Source of the DNA: Parelaphostrongylus tenuis
Taxonomy: Eukaryota; Nematoda; Chromadorea; Rhabditida; Metastrongylidae
Reading direction: 5' to 3'
Length of the DNA: 64,000 nt
NCBI GenBank assembly: GCA_019055375.1
Contig: JAHQIW010000451.1
Span: forward strand, 310,001 to 374,000
The notes under the pieces are model-generated. The model did not search any database and was not told the origin of the DNA. It saw only the letters and a program-made list of their open reading frames with translations. This document shows positions 1 through 12,185 of this stretch, piece by piece (the first letter of the stretch is position 1; each line of letters begins with the position of its first letter). Position numbers and translations under genes: made by a program.

Positions 1-88
1 ATAAAACTTTGTCCCTCTCAAACATTTCTCGCCAACAATGCTATTTCTTTGAACTTTCATAAAGTGATCTGTAAGAATCCAATAATGT

Positions 89-188
89 AGAGTGCACCCT
101 TCACGGCTTAGCACACGCTCCCGGAAAGATCTGGGTTTGAATACCGGCTGACGCAGGTGTTTTTGCGCACCACTCTACGTTATTGGGT
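89..188 (+). repeat. tRNA-derived SINE (short family B)
   Basis: This is a pseudo-tRNA with a recognisable B box (GGTTTGAATACC, 129-140) followed by the tail shared by the other family B copies: a GCTGACGCAG junction, a TTTTGC run and CACTCTACGTTATTGG. No acceptor stem closes it, so it is a SINE and not a functional tRNA gene. Confidence 0.6.
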
Positions 189-267
189 TTATTATAAGAT
201 CATACCACCACAATACGCGGTCAAAAAAAGGATTCTGATTGATTTGTGTGAATGCTTAAAGCCTTAC

Positions 268-345
268 CGAGGTTGTTAAGTCAGAGCCGTACACGTTTAT
301 CGGAGGCATAACCTTCTTCATCAGTGGCCCACGCCCCACAGAGCC
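268..345 (-). ncRNA. degenerate hammerhead-ribozyme-like motif
   Basis: On the minus strand CUGAUGA lies at 324-318. An imperfect stem II follows (AGG/CCU with a UUAU-type loop), then GAUAAAC, which is the conserved GAAAC with an inserted U, and then GUGUA. The bases flanking the core can form stem I: GGGCC before CUGAUGA pairs with GGCUC after GUGUA, with one G-U pair. The inserted U and the weak stem II suggest a decayed copy. It is related in layout to the cores at 41.1 and 24.8 kb. Confidence 0.4.
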
Positions 346-499
346 CTACTTTGTAACAGGAGGGGAAGGGATGAGATGTATGTAGTGGTTGCACAACGTA
401 CAATGACACAGTCTTATCGCCACTTTTTCAATCGATGGACTGCGGCTGGTAGATACGAATTGATCCATTTCATCGGCTGTTTTTGATGTGCTTTTTAAT

Positions 500-960
500 G
501 TCTATAGCGCGGTTTCAGAACAGTCGACGGGTTTCAACAACTTTCGATAGATAAAATCCCAAGGCCTTCTATGATGTATTTAGTTTTTCAAAAAAATTTG
601 TTGCGCTGTAACAGCTAAAAGAAGGTTGGGTTTAGTAAATTCAGATCACTTTCGTCATTCGCACCTTTGTTCGATCACTTGACAATAACGCGCCTTCTGC
701 TTTCCAACAATTATCTAGAAGCACACATCTAAAGATTTCAACGGTGTACTTGCTTTCAGTATGGCTTTATTATTACGCTACAACAGCAAATGTAAGGCTG
801 TGTTTCTCATTACATATTTTTCGCTTAACAAAGCTTTTGCTATTAACGTTTAGCAATCACTCAATTGCTTAAATCTCGTCGATTCCATTGTAATACTTGG
901 TTTTTAATAAGAACTCTTTAGTGCGCTATAGCAGCTGAAAGAATGTTAAGTTTAGCTCAA
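500..960. repeat. dispersed repeat, family F
   Basis: Two blocks begin with a GCGCTGTAACAGCTAAA-like phrase (603 and 923) and carry pieces such as TTTTTCGCTTAACAAAGC. The same phrases recur near 6.5, 14.4, 16.7, 57.3, 59.4 and 60.2 kb. It is probably a MITE-like family, because the copy at 57.2 kb is a complete palindrome. No coding capacity is seen. Confidence 0.5.
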
Positions 961-1387
961 CGCAGCATTGACATCAGAACACATATTGGTTTGCTGGTAT
1001 GTGTATAGGGATATCGTAACATGTCCGCTAAGGTACCCCTGCTTTTTCAGTGCCAAATTTGCGAAACTCAATCTTTTGTCGATCGCTACGGCCCAACAAG
1101 AAGTCGCCTTCAAAAGCCAACTACATTGTTGGAATCAGCAAGATTTAAGCTGTCGAATAATCAGTGAAAGTCTGAAAGGAAAAGTTTTTGGTTAGCGAGA
1201 AATGTTTGAATGAGAAACATAATCTTACTTCTGCTGATATAGCGCAATATCAAAGCCATTTTGGTAATACATTTCACCATTCAAATTGTTTTAATTTGAA
1301 CTATCAAGTGACTACTCAAACTTTGCAAATAACCAAAAAACGTTTTCTTCAAGGGCTCAGAGCAGGGTACGGATAACGGAAAAGTAC

Positions 1388-1412
1388 CACGTATATATAT
1401 ATAGTATATAAA

Positions 1413-1449
<37 letters not shown>
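1388..1449. repeat. TA microsatellite
   Basis: An almost pure (TA)n tract. A shorter TATA/TATG tract follows at about 2840-2900. Confidence 0.9.
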
Positions 1450-1452
<3 letters not shown>

Positions 1453-4207
1453 GCATGATATATGTATACTGAAAATTTTGCGTATCCAGACGAAAAGCGC
1501 GATGCATATCCATAGATTTCAAACCCAAAAGTGCGTGCCTAACGCAACATTAGAGATGCCCGTCAGTAATGTGGACAAAGTTATAAATGGTTTTACCCAG
1601 AGTGGGCCAATGAAGCTTCCGGTGTCGCTAGATTGGTGCCAAATTTCTCTTGGACGAGCTAGCTTCATTTCACAAACGATTGATCTTGCTTATGATGAGG
1701 ATCCGCGATTGCCTTAGCACGGTTGTTCCCAAAAGAGGTACGAACTCGACTAGCATTTGATAACATTCGTGTAGAATATGAAAATTCCGCAATCAACAGT
1801 TAAGCTCACACACTGATTGATCTTTGACTGATTATGAATGAGGGAAGATCAATTGAAGAACAGATGAGGCCACTTCATACTGCGTATGAATATGGTCATG
1901 TAAAATAAAAATGACTAGGAAAAAATTAGCGATGTGCCATATGAGGCAAAAATGATTAGGAAAAAAATAGCAGGACAATTTTAGCAATCAGTTGTTGTGC
2001 TACGTTCTCAGCATGTTATACTCACTATCTTTTATGTTTGTTTTGCCATTTGTTTTCCAATAGAAGACGTGTTTCAAAAAACTAACTGACTTTCTTAGCT
2101 TCGTTGTACCAACGCGGAATACGTGAATTTTCCGAGTTTTTGATAGATCTTTCCAGAACGTCACCAGTGTTGTGTTCATTTCCTTGTCAGAAAACAACAA
2201 TATAATTAGAGGACGCACTGGAAAAGAAAACAGATAGAACTTTTTATTCTTCAGAAACTCGCTCGTCAAGGAATAAGTAAAGCGCTTTATATCAAATTTT
2301 GAGCAATAAGGATATTTCAAAGACTTTAAGAGTGTGCAGCCTAATGTTCCCCGTACTTTTTGAGTAACTAATGCAACATTTGTTACCTACCGTGTCTTCT
2401 TCGCATTATTTCACTTGTTACCATATTTAGATAGCGTTCGTAGTTACCATCAACAGATTCCAGCGTCGTTGTCAAATTGTTCAGGTTCTAAGGAATACCT
2501 ACATTCATGAAGAATAAAGGTACAAAAGCAAATAAAGCTCGCTTTTATGGATGTTTTTTTCCAATCACACTAGGATTGCAGCTTAGTTTTTACATAGAAG
2601 GACAGACAAACACGCTTGAAATCAGTGTTGGACTTTTTAAGAAGGAAGTGCCTAACTAATGTGGAAAAAAAACAAAAAAAATAAGGAAGGATTAGGTATG
2701 ACGAAATTACGGAAAAAAGTGTACGCACGCGCCTATTTTCCAGCACTGACTGCTCTTATCCGTGGAATTCAAGGGTATATGTTAGTATAGCTGAAAGGGA
2801 AGGCATTCATAGAAGGTAGACCAACATTTGTAACCCGTGTATATATACACATATATGTATATATATAAATACATATATATGCAGGTATACACATATATCT
2901 TTCAATTTAACATCATTTTTTTCGCTCAAATCCCTATAATAACTGAAGCTCCACATCCATATCCGAACTTCTAGAGCAATTATGTTAGCACTTCATGAAC
3001 TTTTCTCATGTAACGAAGAGTGATTTCGTTTTCCGCAACTCTACGTGACTCGTACTCAACTGGCTAAGAACTGCTAAATACTGACGCGGATCAGTATTTG
3101 ATCAATTGATAAATAAATGATCAAGTAATCGACTCGAGGAGAATCTGATTTCGAAGGAGAGGGGTGCATAGTTCTGCCAAGCCGGAGTCATTGCTTTCTC
3201 TGAATTCTCATCTTCCACGTTGACTCATCGGAAGCGTACAGTAAAGCTAATGAGAAATGGTGAATAAGGCAGCAACAATAGACGAAATTACAATCAGTTA
3301 AACCTCATTTTTGGCTTGATTCATTTTTTTTAATGAGAAGACGTCGAGGTGTCAGCCGAATAAAGTTTTCATAAACCTAGTGGTCTTAGCTCAATCATCG
3401 CAAAAAATAATTAGTCATGCCGACGTTCAAGAAAGCATACCCTCGCCGGAAACAATTGAAGTTACAAGCCTAAATTCTGGCAGAATTTCAAATGGTTACT
3501 TGACGCTGCAGCGTTAGAAGGAATGATTCAGAAGAAAATGGCGAGATGACGTGTTTTGGAGACTTTTGATGTAGTGATCAACCTGAGTTGAACGTTGTCG
3601 ATCCGCGGACATAACTCCTGCTACTTGCTTTCTATAATCCGCGAGTAACACTACTTTTCAAAACAAATTTCGCAACAACGGAGTAATTTGTGTGGTCGGT
3701 CCTTATACCACTTGAAATTTGCTTATGAATGCCGAGAAATTCCAAATTTAATCATTAAAAATTAGCCTCTAGGATCAAAATAGCGTGAATATTATCGATT
3801 TTTATTGTCTAGCATATTTGTCTCAGCATCACCTGCTTAGTAAGATGAGATGAAGGAACTCCATTTTACAAAGTGGACCCTTTCCGCTGAGGGTATGAGT
3901 GTTGGTGAGATTAACAAAATATGTGATGAATCTTGACGACAAAAGCTGGACGTCAGAAACTTGCTATCTAGTTTCACAGGATATCAATTAAAGATAACTA
4001 GGAGAACTATGATGGCATCAACAAGTTCACTTTATACACGGTACGAATTTTGATTGCGGAGACCCATGTTAATCTTCTTCATACTTCGGAAGCAGAAATA
4101 ACTCAACATATGGCCCTCTCTCGATGAAAATTGTTGATCACTGAGACTTCTGCATAGTAAATACAGTATAATATCATATTTTTTCCATAAATTATAGATG
4201 TGTGTAC
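1450..4207. other. no recognisable gene
   Basis: Apart from the short TA tract near 2.85 kb, I see only AT-rich unique-looking sequence. Open frames here (for example 2000-2320 minus, 106 codons) have no recognisable motif and lack convincing splice context. Confidence 0.5.
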
Positions 4208-4321
4208 CTCAGTCATGATGAAGACGTATGCACCATTCTGACGCCGAACAGCAAGTGATGGTCGTATCCCGCTATCTTTCGGCAATTCGTTCGCCACTTT
4301 TATCGCCCGTGATCGTGATAG
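4208..4321 (-). CDS. orphan coding exon, unrecognised protein
   Basis: A 114-nt exon (38 codons) lies between a good acceptor (GTTTAG, 4327-4322) and a good donor (GAG|GTACAC). It reads with codon use like a real protein, including AIKVANELPKDSGIRPSLAV and NGAYVFIMTE. A 116-nt intron upstream would join it, in phase 0, to sequence ending at 4438 (CDKFVRP|GTGAGG) in an open frame that includes KDWNRYKQSG. I do not recognise the family. It may belong to one minus-strand gene with the orphan exons at 7.7 and 8.0 kb, but no continuous model could be built. Chance is the alternative, though both splice sites and the amino-acid composition argue against it. Confidence 0.5.
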
Positions 4322-4499
4322 CTAAACATTCAAAAAGGACCTTCATTTTCTTGAGATCGCTACTTATATACGTTTATGTAAAATGAATTGCAGCCCAAAA
4401 AAGTCACATTTTGAGCCACATAATTGAAGTTCCTCACCGGTCGTACGAATTTGTCGCATCTTCGCATCCCACTTTGTTTGTATCTATTCCAATCCTTTT

Positions 4500-5900
4500 C
4501 ACTTTATGAATTTCATTCAATGCAAATTTCATTCTGATTAGCCCTGCTATGAACTTGTCTTTTCCCCTTTTGAGAAGCATTTCAAGTCTTGCAATTACCA
4601 TGGATAGTTGTTCTCAGAGCTTTTTCATTTTACGCCTATATTTTCTAGCCAAGAATTCCAGAAAAACAAATAGATAAATAAATAATTCTATGAGTAGATA
4701 GATACAAATGAATAAATGATTGAATAAAAAATAAATAAACATAGTAAATAACTATAGACGAATAAGTGAATGAATAATTTTCTTACCGTGGAATTTCTGC
4801 TAAAATATTTGGAATCCTTATTCGCGGTCAAGATTAACCATCTAATACCTTGTGGTTCTATTTTCCTCATTCAACCAAAGTGTTTCTTATTCTAGAATTT
4901 GGACATAACCAATAACGGATGAGCTTTGCGAGCGTCACCATATTTGAGACAGTGCACCATCAAGGAAAAAGATCGGGAGAAATAATGGATAAAAACCGCG
5001 CTCGGGCTCGCCCAACCAGTGGTCCATTTAAGTATCCATATAAGCAAACTTTTCCAAGGAAAAGATTAATCCTTAACTCGAGTATACTAAGGTAAGAAAA
5101 AGTTGAATAGTGGCAATATGCCAATAGCAACCGTCGCCGTGTCAGCAGCTATGTTCATTGCAGAAAACGGGCAACAATTTTGAAAAAGTCTAAGACGATT
5201 TATGAGACTTTAGTGGAGAAGACTGCATGTAAATGATAAATTATCAATCGAACATCGAGCACATTGTCCGCACCACTTCGCACAGTCCATAGTTACAGGC
5301 CCATGAAGTACTGGGTGTCCTGCAATACGCACGCGCTTTGTGGTTCAAATCTTTATCGTGTGCGGTCCAACCTCTCCGTCCTTCCACAGAAAGGTAATTT
5401 GTGTAAGACTTGACTGAAAAGATGAAATAATGACATACATCAGTAGAACGCCGTAAGCTAATTTATGGTCCAAGTAAGCTAGAGTCACCTACTTGTTCAC
5501 ATTTAGAATTCTTTGTGTGTTCGGAGATATAAGAGTTGCATAGACACTCAGTTAGTAATGGGTTTTTGTCGCAAAAGTAGCTGGAGAATCAGTCGATCGT
5601 TTATATTTGACATCATAGACTATTTGTACAAAAAAGTGTGCTTGTTAAATCACGAAAACGCAAATATAAGTTCCAGTTATTAATCGTTTTTTTGTTTTCG
5701 TCAGAGTACTATCATAGAAATGCTGGAATATGAGAAAATTTGGAAGCTCTGTTAGACATTGAACAATTGATTATCTATTCCGGGTGCTCATGTCCACTAC
5801 ACCTACTCAAACCCTTCTTTTATCTTTCTTCAGATCAAGTTGTTCTCCATGCATAATAATATGTTGTAGAAAAAGTTCTGTCGAATTGCCTAGAAAATGT
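4500..5900. other. no recognisable gene
   Basis: AT-rich sequence with a short TAAA/TAGA-rich patch at 4660-4760. I see no exon, repeat family or RNA motif that I can name. Confidence 0.5.
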
Positions 5901-5939
5901 TCTAACATATGTATTTGTGCAAATTAGAGCTCATCAGAA

Positions 5940-6325
5940 ACCTCGCTTTCATGCGTATCAAACGATTATCACTTGCCCACATCGCCTTCAGAATAGAACT
6001 GTTCAAGAAAGAAATGCGTCTGCTGCTCCAATTCCACTACAAAGTGTATGTCAACGCTTCTGAGGCTCATCGACAAATCTGCAAGACGTCCAGTGACGAA
6101 ATTTGCAATGTTCGTACAGCTCAGGTTGATTTAAGACATTCCGTGAAGAAGGGACGATTGACCGACAAGCCAAGAGAAGGGCGTCACGAGAAGTCGATCG
6201 CCAAGCAGTCGTCAATCTCATTAAAGGAAGATCCATCGATGAGTTGCCGGATGTTGGCTAACGAGTTTGATTGTGATCCGCCGCGGAATCTTTATGCTGC
6301 CGCATATGTGGCTGAATTTTCTTGA
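5940..6325 (+). pseudogene. mariner transposase N-terminal fragment
   Basis: The open frame carries the mariner DNA-binding region in the family order: an EAHRQICK-type helix, a Q-x5-R-x6-GRLTDKPREGR linker resembling the family's SGD-SLED-E-RSGRP segment, then DPSMSCRMLANEFD, matching the family's DP-x-TTRELAEEL helix. The catalytic DD34D domain is absent. After about 6285 the frame leaves the family and ends, so this is a 5' fragment. The first 30 codons are not mariner-like and are probably flanking sequence. Confidence 0.65.
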
Positions 6326-6499
6326 TGTGTAAGGAGACTATTTCGGTCATCAATTTGCCTTTTGTTTGTGTTTGATTGGTGTAAAAATAAATTTTCACTA
6401 TGAATTTTGTAAATACGATGTGGCTTTTCCTGCAACCACTTATTAATCAGACATTTATGTACTTCCACCCATTTAATTAGCCTTTTGACATTCATGTCC

Positions 6500-6950
6500 T
6501 TTCTGTTGTTTTTCTAAGTAATCAGAGATCTCAATAGCTTGAATCTGCAAATCTTCGGTGGTATACTCTTTTCTCGAAAAGGCTTCTATTGCGGTGCAGC
6601 AGCACAAATAAATTGTGCTTCACACTCGGGCATTTTCGTTGTAAAAAGCTTCTACCTTAGATTTTCAATGACCTTCGATAAAAAAAACCTCGGCAACTCT
6701 AATGGTTTGCTTGGTTAACGAAAAGAACACCATATACATTGTAGCAGCTAAAAGAAGATTGGGTTTCACACTCGGCGCAATCGTTGTTTCGCTATAACGA
6801 TGCGATTTAGCAACATGCATCACGTCACCGCGCTTTTGTAACATAACGCTTAATTGATAGCATGAATTTCGATGACTCCAAAGCTGAGAGTGCAAAGACT
6901 TTGTTCTGTGATTCTCTGGGCTTAGATTTCTCATTTATATTTATACTGCC
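6500..6950. repeat. dispersed repeat, family F
   Basis: Shares blocks with 500-960 and 57.2 kb (GCAGCACAAATAAA, TGTAGCAGCTAAAAGAAG, GGTTTCACACTC). It is followed at 6960-7035 by a short tract rich in CCTGAGC/CCTAAGC/TTGAGC units. No coding signal is seen. Confidence 0.45.
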
Positions 6951-7690
6951 ACCCAATAACAAACCAAAGCCTGAGCTCAAGCAATTTAAGCCTAAGTCTT
7001 AGCAGCTTGAGCCGATGCCTGAGCCTAAGCCTATACAGGAAAAGCATATGAACGTGTAGATAAAATTTAATAGTTTCAGAGTCGTATTTCTGGTTAAAGT
7101 TTTTCCAGAGTGGAGCGAAAGACCCTAAATTCGATTTAACAAAAACACAAACCACCTAATGCGCCTCGAGTACGAAATCCACTATTCTTTGGATGCTGCA
7201 GCGCTTGAGAGAATTTTTCAAATAACCAATTATACTAATAAAGATCTAACAAATAATTACCTAAAGTATATGGAAAATTTGTGCAACAGAAAATAACCGA
7301 GTGCATACATGAATCTATTATTGTTGCTACAGTGCAACAGAAAAACATTTGAGGGAAAAAATATACTATCAAAAATTCTTTTTCAGATTTAGGCGATCGA
7401 ATGACTACTGAAACCCTAGAAAAACATAGAAAGGGCTGAATGCCAAGAGGCTAAATATGGGTGGAGATAACAGAAGTGATCCTATAAGCCTATATCAATA
7501 GCAAGCTCCATAGAGTGATTCCCAGAAACTACCAGTGCTGATCAAGTCAAAGTAAAAAAGTAGAAAGGAAACTGAAGGAAAAAAAATGAAATAGCATACG
7601 AAACTGATTTGAGGCCATTGTGAGGCTAAAGATGAAGATATTAACATTGGTCATGCAATGATTGTGATTGTCATGCTCAAAAAATCTTAC

Positions 7691-7805
7691 CTCAGATGAC
7701 GGATCTAGAATAAACAGTACATCAACGCAAGTAAGGACGATGTTTACGAGAACGAAAAACAGCACTGCTTGTAGTGCTGTTCGCATCCTGTTGAACGCAC
7801 ACGGA
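7691..7805 (-). CDS. orphan exon encoding a hydrophobic helix
   Basis: Acceptor CCTTTAG ends at 7806 and donor GAG|GTAAGA follows 7691, giving 115 nt. The only frame rich in hydrophobic codons reads one split codon and then 38 residues, with MRTALQAVLFFVLVNIVLTC in the middle and LDPSSE at the end, a likely transmembrane or signal-anchor helix. The protein is not recognised. The phase does not fit directly onto the exon at 7951-8091, so if both are real an unseen exon or another donor must lie between them. Confidence 0.4.
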
Positions 7806-7950
7806 CTAAAGGCAAAACAAGATAACGTCTGGACGAATCTCGGTTGACAATCTAAGATCGGATAGATCTATCGATGAAAAGACCATTCGATCATTCAAAT
7901 TCAAGATGAAATGAGCAAATGAATGAACGGCTGTGCCGCACACTCAGTAC

Positions 7951-8091
7951 GGATCGTTGTTGAAGATAAAATGCACGAAATAATTCCATATATTTCGAGA
8001 AATCGGAACCAGCTACGCCGATGACATCGCAATCTCGTCCAGTTAGCGCCATTTCTGGTTCGTCATCAAGAGATGATGCAAGCAAGCATTT
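7951..8091 (-). CDS. orphan coding exon, unrecognised protein
   Basis: Acceptor ACTTAG ends at 8092 and a possible donor TCC|GTACTG follows 7951, giving 47 codons in the only open frame. The peptide contains SLDDEPEMALTGRDCDVIGV followed by AGSDFSKYMELF. Acidic, soluble-looking sequence next to a hydrophobic exon is compatible with one membrane-protein gene on this strand. I do not recognise the family, and the donor is the weakest part of the call. Confidence 0.4.
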
Positions 8092-8720
8092 CTAAGTATG
8101 CACGAATAGCGTGATTCAACATTCATGTGTCTCCAGTGAATCTGGCTAAATTTTCCACCGATAACACAGAAATCAAAGAGTTGACTATCATATGAGATAA
8201 AGTTATGATTTACCTAAGTACCCAAGCATTCATTCAGGCAATTAAATTATTATCTTCACTGGGACCAGCATAGAAACAACGAAACAGCAAGACTGCATAA
8301 AAATACGTGAATTTAAGAAGTCAAAGGACTCAATCAGTTATATGTAGTTATCGTTTGAGGTGTAAATCTTTCCCCCATTCATTTTTTTATATCTATTTGA
8401 TCGACTATTTGAAGCGAGCACATTACGAGATAAACTTACTTTTCACCGTCTCATCGTGGCTGAACGATGTTTCTGAGTATCAGGCACCATTTTACAGAGT
8501 ATGCCTTTGCCCTCAGCGAAACTTCCTCCGCTGGGGAAGAGTGCGACGTTTCTAATTGTAAGCTGAACTGAGGGTGAATAGTAAAAGCGGTCACCATCAT
8601 ATTGTTACCAACTAGCCCGATGGTGGTAAATCTCTAGTCACAGAGACTTTGTGGTGACGACATACGGAAGACTTCTTAAGTCAACTTTGGGATCCTAGGG
8701 AACCTGATGTAAACCTCTAA

Positions 8721-8971
8721 AGAGTTCTCGGCGTTGATCAATCGCTATGGGATGCACGATGCATTCGTCTTCGATTCTTAACTTCGTTTGAGGTAATTGA
8801 ATGCATATCTGGCTTTTACAATGACTCACGGTGTCCGTTGTACCGAGTCAGTGCTGGTTATCTCTCAGACAACTCTGAGACCAGTCTGTCACCAATTTAT
8901 CGACTGAGCGCAGGATCGAACCATTTCGTGTGCGACGCAGTGCACCTCTAACCATTGCGCCTTATGTGCTC
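8721..8971 (-). repeat. tRNA-derived SINE (family A)
   Basis: Read on the minus strand it starts with an A-box-like GCGCAATGGTTAGAGGTGC, has a B-box-like GGTTCGATCC, and ends with the family tail (ATGCATTCGTCTT... GTTGATCAACGCCGAGA on other copies). About 85% of a full 290-bp unit is present. Confidence 0.8.
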
Positions 8972-10900
8972 TGGAACCTGATATTACCCAGAGATAAGGT
9001 GCTGGGCAGAGCGATGGCACTGGGACGAATTAATGACGTCACAGACACAATAAACAGCCGATTTTGTGCCTTATGTTAGAAACATATACTGGATGCAGCC
9101 CTGCTTCTAAGGCGCCTCGGACGCTAATACTGAGGGGCGCTCCAATAAGAATCCAAAACTTATGTGGCTTTAGGATTAGCAGTACTTCATCACTCAGATG
9201 GCGACATATTACCGAAAGAACTTTTGTGAGGATACTTCGAGTTTGAAAACGCTCATATGCTTTAGGAAAACTGTATTTTACAATAGTAAAGCTATAACTT
9301 TGGAAAAAGAACATATTACTGCCTTATTGCACTTTTTTCCCAATATAGTAGTGTAATTTGAAAATAAGTTTCCTTCATTATGTGACTTGTAAAGAAGCTT
9401 GTAAGGAGGTACTTTTAGTATGAAGCCGATGTAGACGGAGTGGTAGATAAGAAGCATAATCATCATTGTGTAGATTCTTTCAAAAAATGCACAATCTTAA
9501 TCCATATTTTCATAACATCCTACATATGTTTGCAAAGGCTTCCACAAAATATTCGTCCAGCAATGAACAACTCATACAATCAGCACAGGTCAACAGAAAT
9601 GTGCCTTCATTTATATATCGACACCGATTAACAACTCACCCTATCATATATGATTCGTATTTCTGCTATAGATCAACAGTACGTTTTGAAGTAGTCAGCA
9701 GTTAGCATATTGTTCTACAGTCAAATCGCGAACATCGATGATGAATCGTTCGTATGGTCAGCCTGGCTTCCCGCTCCGAGCATTACGTTGCCTTGAGAAC
9801 CTGCCTTTGTTCATGAAAGGGTAAGGCTTTTGGTGATTACTTTCCTCACCACAGTTACACAATTTTTCTCCTAGCTGAGAATCTACTACATAGAAAAATT
9901 CGCTTGACTGGAGGGTACAGAAATAACAGAATCATATTACAAAGGAAACTCATCCAAGAGGAACTTATCAGGAGCAATGGAGAGCCATGTGGAAAAAGAA
10001 TGATGTATGGTGATAAAATGGGAGAAGAGAGACGTTATTAGTGGCTACCAAGCACACCACTACGCCACCGATCCACAGGCGGACAAATCATGATTGTCCC
10101 GAGTTACAATAGCAGGAGTCGTTCCTGGACTACATCGATCAGGTGAACACGTATTCTTAATATACTAAAAAGCACCTAAGTTCGTTGTACTATAATTTCT
10201 TCCCTATCTAAATTCATGATTTAGGCATATATTCTCGTTATTTAGTCACTGATGAAGATGTTTTATGAAGGCCTGAAGAAACTACAATTTAGTAAACTCA
10301 AGTGTAACGTGTATCTCACCTACCTGAAAGAAAACGTTTTCTCTTATCGAAGATCTCGTCGCATTCTAGAAAAAGTCTCCTTATACTCTACAAAGTCCCT
10401 TTAGAATCTGAAACGTTATGTTGTATGCTACAGAATTTGACAGTGGATGGAAATGCTGTCAATGCTCGAAGGGAAACTAAACGTGGTGAGAATTTCGTAA
10501 TGTATGTTGTTACAGATAACGTTAAAGAATGTCTAAAATAATAATTCTAGGATGTACTACTTGCTGTATGCTTGGAAAAAGTTAACTGCTGATTATATCC
10601 AGAATACAAATTCTATTCAGAAGGTAAAGTGCCGACTGCTGCTAATGTATAAATTGGAGGCAAATCGTAGTTGACTACCTAATTAAATATTTGTACCAAA
10701 GATTTACGATATCCGCAGGACATTATGGAAATAAGGGTTAGAAATAAGAATTTATTCCAGATAAGTACTCTAGACAATGATTGATGCGCGCTCTTTCGAC
10801 ACATACTCCAGCGACATACTAAAAATAGCTTCACATAGATTCTGATAGAAATTGTATATTGCAGAGACATGAGTTTTCAGATGACAATTCCACAGTAAAA
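8972..10900. other. no recognisable gene
   Basis: No exon chain or repeat that I can name. Several 60-90-codon frames occur on both strands without motifs or splice context. Confidence 0.5.
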
Positions 10901-10904
10901 GTAC

Positions 10905-11110
10905 GGAGGATCTCCCGGTAGGCAGCGTCGGGTAGGACGAGTACAAAGAGGGTGCTAAAATCTTATGGCCAAATTAGGTTGGCGAAATCGCGGAGAACTA
11001 AAAGGATAATCTGTACCTATAACGCACGAACACTTGTACGCGAATTTGTTCGGTAAAAGATATCAATAGGAAAACGCAAAACCGGATTTCCTTGGAATTC
11101 GGCAATACCA
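10905..11110 (+). pseudogene. RTE-type retrotransposon endonuclease fragment
   Basis: Near 11012-11047 the plus strand encodes ICTYNARTLVRE. This matches the invariant start (TYNARTL) of the apurinic-type endonuclease of RTE-clade LINEs. It is preceded by the same GTACAAAGAGG/GTGCTAAAATC leader seen at 15.98 kb. Stops and frameshifts follow at once, so only a dead 5' piece remains. Confidence 0.6.
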
Positions 11111-11949
11111 CAATTATACAGTCTGTTATTATACATAATATATTACAAAGTGTTATCAGCAGACAATCACCAATACTAACCACCGTTCTGTATATACGAA
11201 TATTGCCGAGTAAGGTTCATCATTCAAGCGGCGCTCAAACAAATTCGACCAGAACGAAATGAAGACGAAGATTTCAAGGAGGACGAGCGACTGTGGGTCA
11301 TCGATTTGGATTCGAAATCTTTTCTGAACAGATGAAGACGTCGAATCATCAACGGAATGTTTATCAGTGTCGTACTAAGCGCTTGAACAATAAAAGATTC
11401 GCAAGCAACAAGAGTGGGAAAAATGTTCCTTTTCCAGATGTGTTTCTACCATTGGAAAGAAAACGAATTTCTAGCACCCAAATATTTTATTAGCAAAAAA
11501 AGCAATTACGAAAGTCTTACAGGTGATATGCCACGTTTACGTGATGATAAATGCCCTTGAATTTCAAATGAACTGATATCGCATATAATGTGTAGTATCA
11601 TTCTTGACAGGCAACACAAAGTTTTCTAAATTTGGAAAAACCATGGAGACACTGGTATATTATGGGATAAGGAGACATCAAAACTAAGAGATTTATATTG
11701 CCTTATATAAGCAACAAACATTCTGTAGCAATGGTTCCACGGAGCCGTTGCTACTTTTCTGGGCGAGCCCTCATAGCATAGAGAAAAGAACGTAATATGC
11801 TCGTGGAAAATGGTCAACGGGCGTGTCGTCATCGGGGCTCGGGACAATTTCGTAATATGTCCGCTCCGTGAGCGGTCGCTGTTGTCGCCCATCTGTTATG
11901 GTTTGATTAGTTCACTTTTGGTCGTTCCACCTCTCATCATATTCTCATT

Positions 11950-12185
11950 TTACCAGGAGCTAATGAAACTCATAGCATTGTGAGCGGAGCTTGCGGCTAC
12001 GGCGATGGACCAAGTCCTTTGGGATTCTGTTTGGTTCGCCACCGGGAATGGGTCCAGTCCTTGCATATAGATCCCGAGCTTTCCGACATATTTAGTCACC
12101 CACTGGCTCCCACCCTCGGTGTATAGGTCTGGTGGGGCAAGCATAAATGCATCCCGAGGTCCAACTCCTATCAAGCCCCGCAGAC
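11950..12185. repeat. dispersed repeat, family E (copy 1)
   Basis: Shares phrases in the same order with 21410-21620: ATTGTGAGCGGA near the start, TCACCCACTGG with TCCCACC, then a GGGCRAGCATAA block. The divergence indicates an old element of unknown type. Confidence 0.55.

Noticed and set aside
2000..2320. 106-codon minus-strand frame, Lys/Phe-rich, vaguely receptor-like
   Set aside because: No predicted helices in the right spacing and no splice sites that extend it; explained by AT-rich composition.
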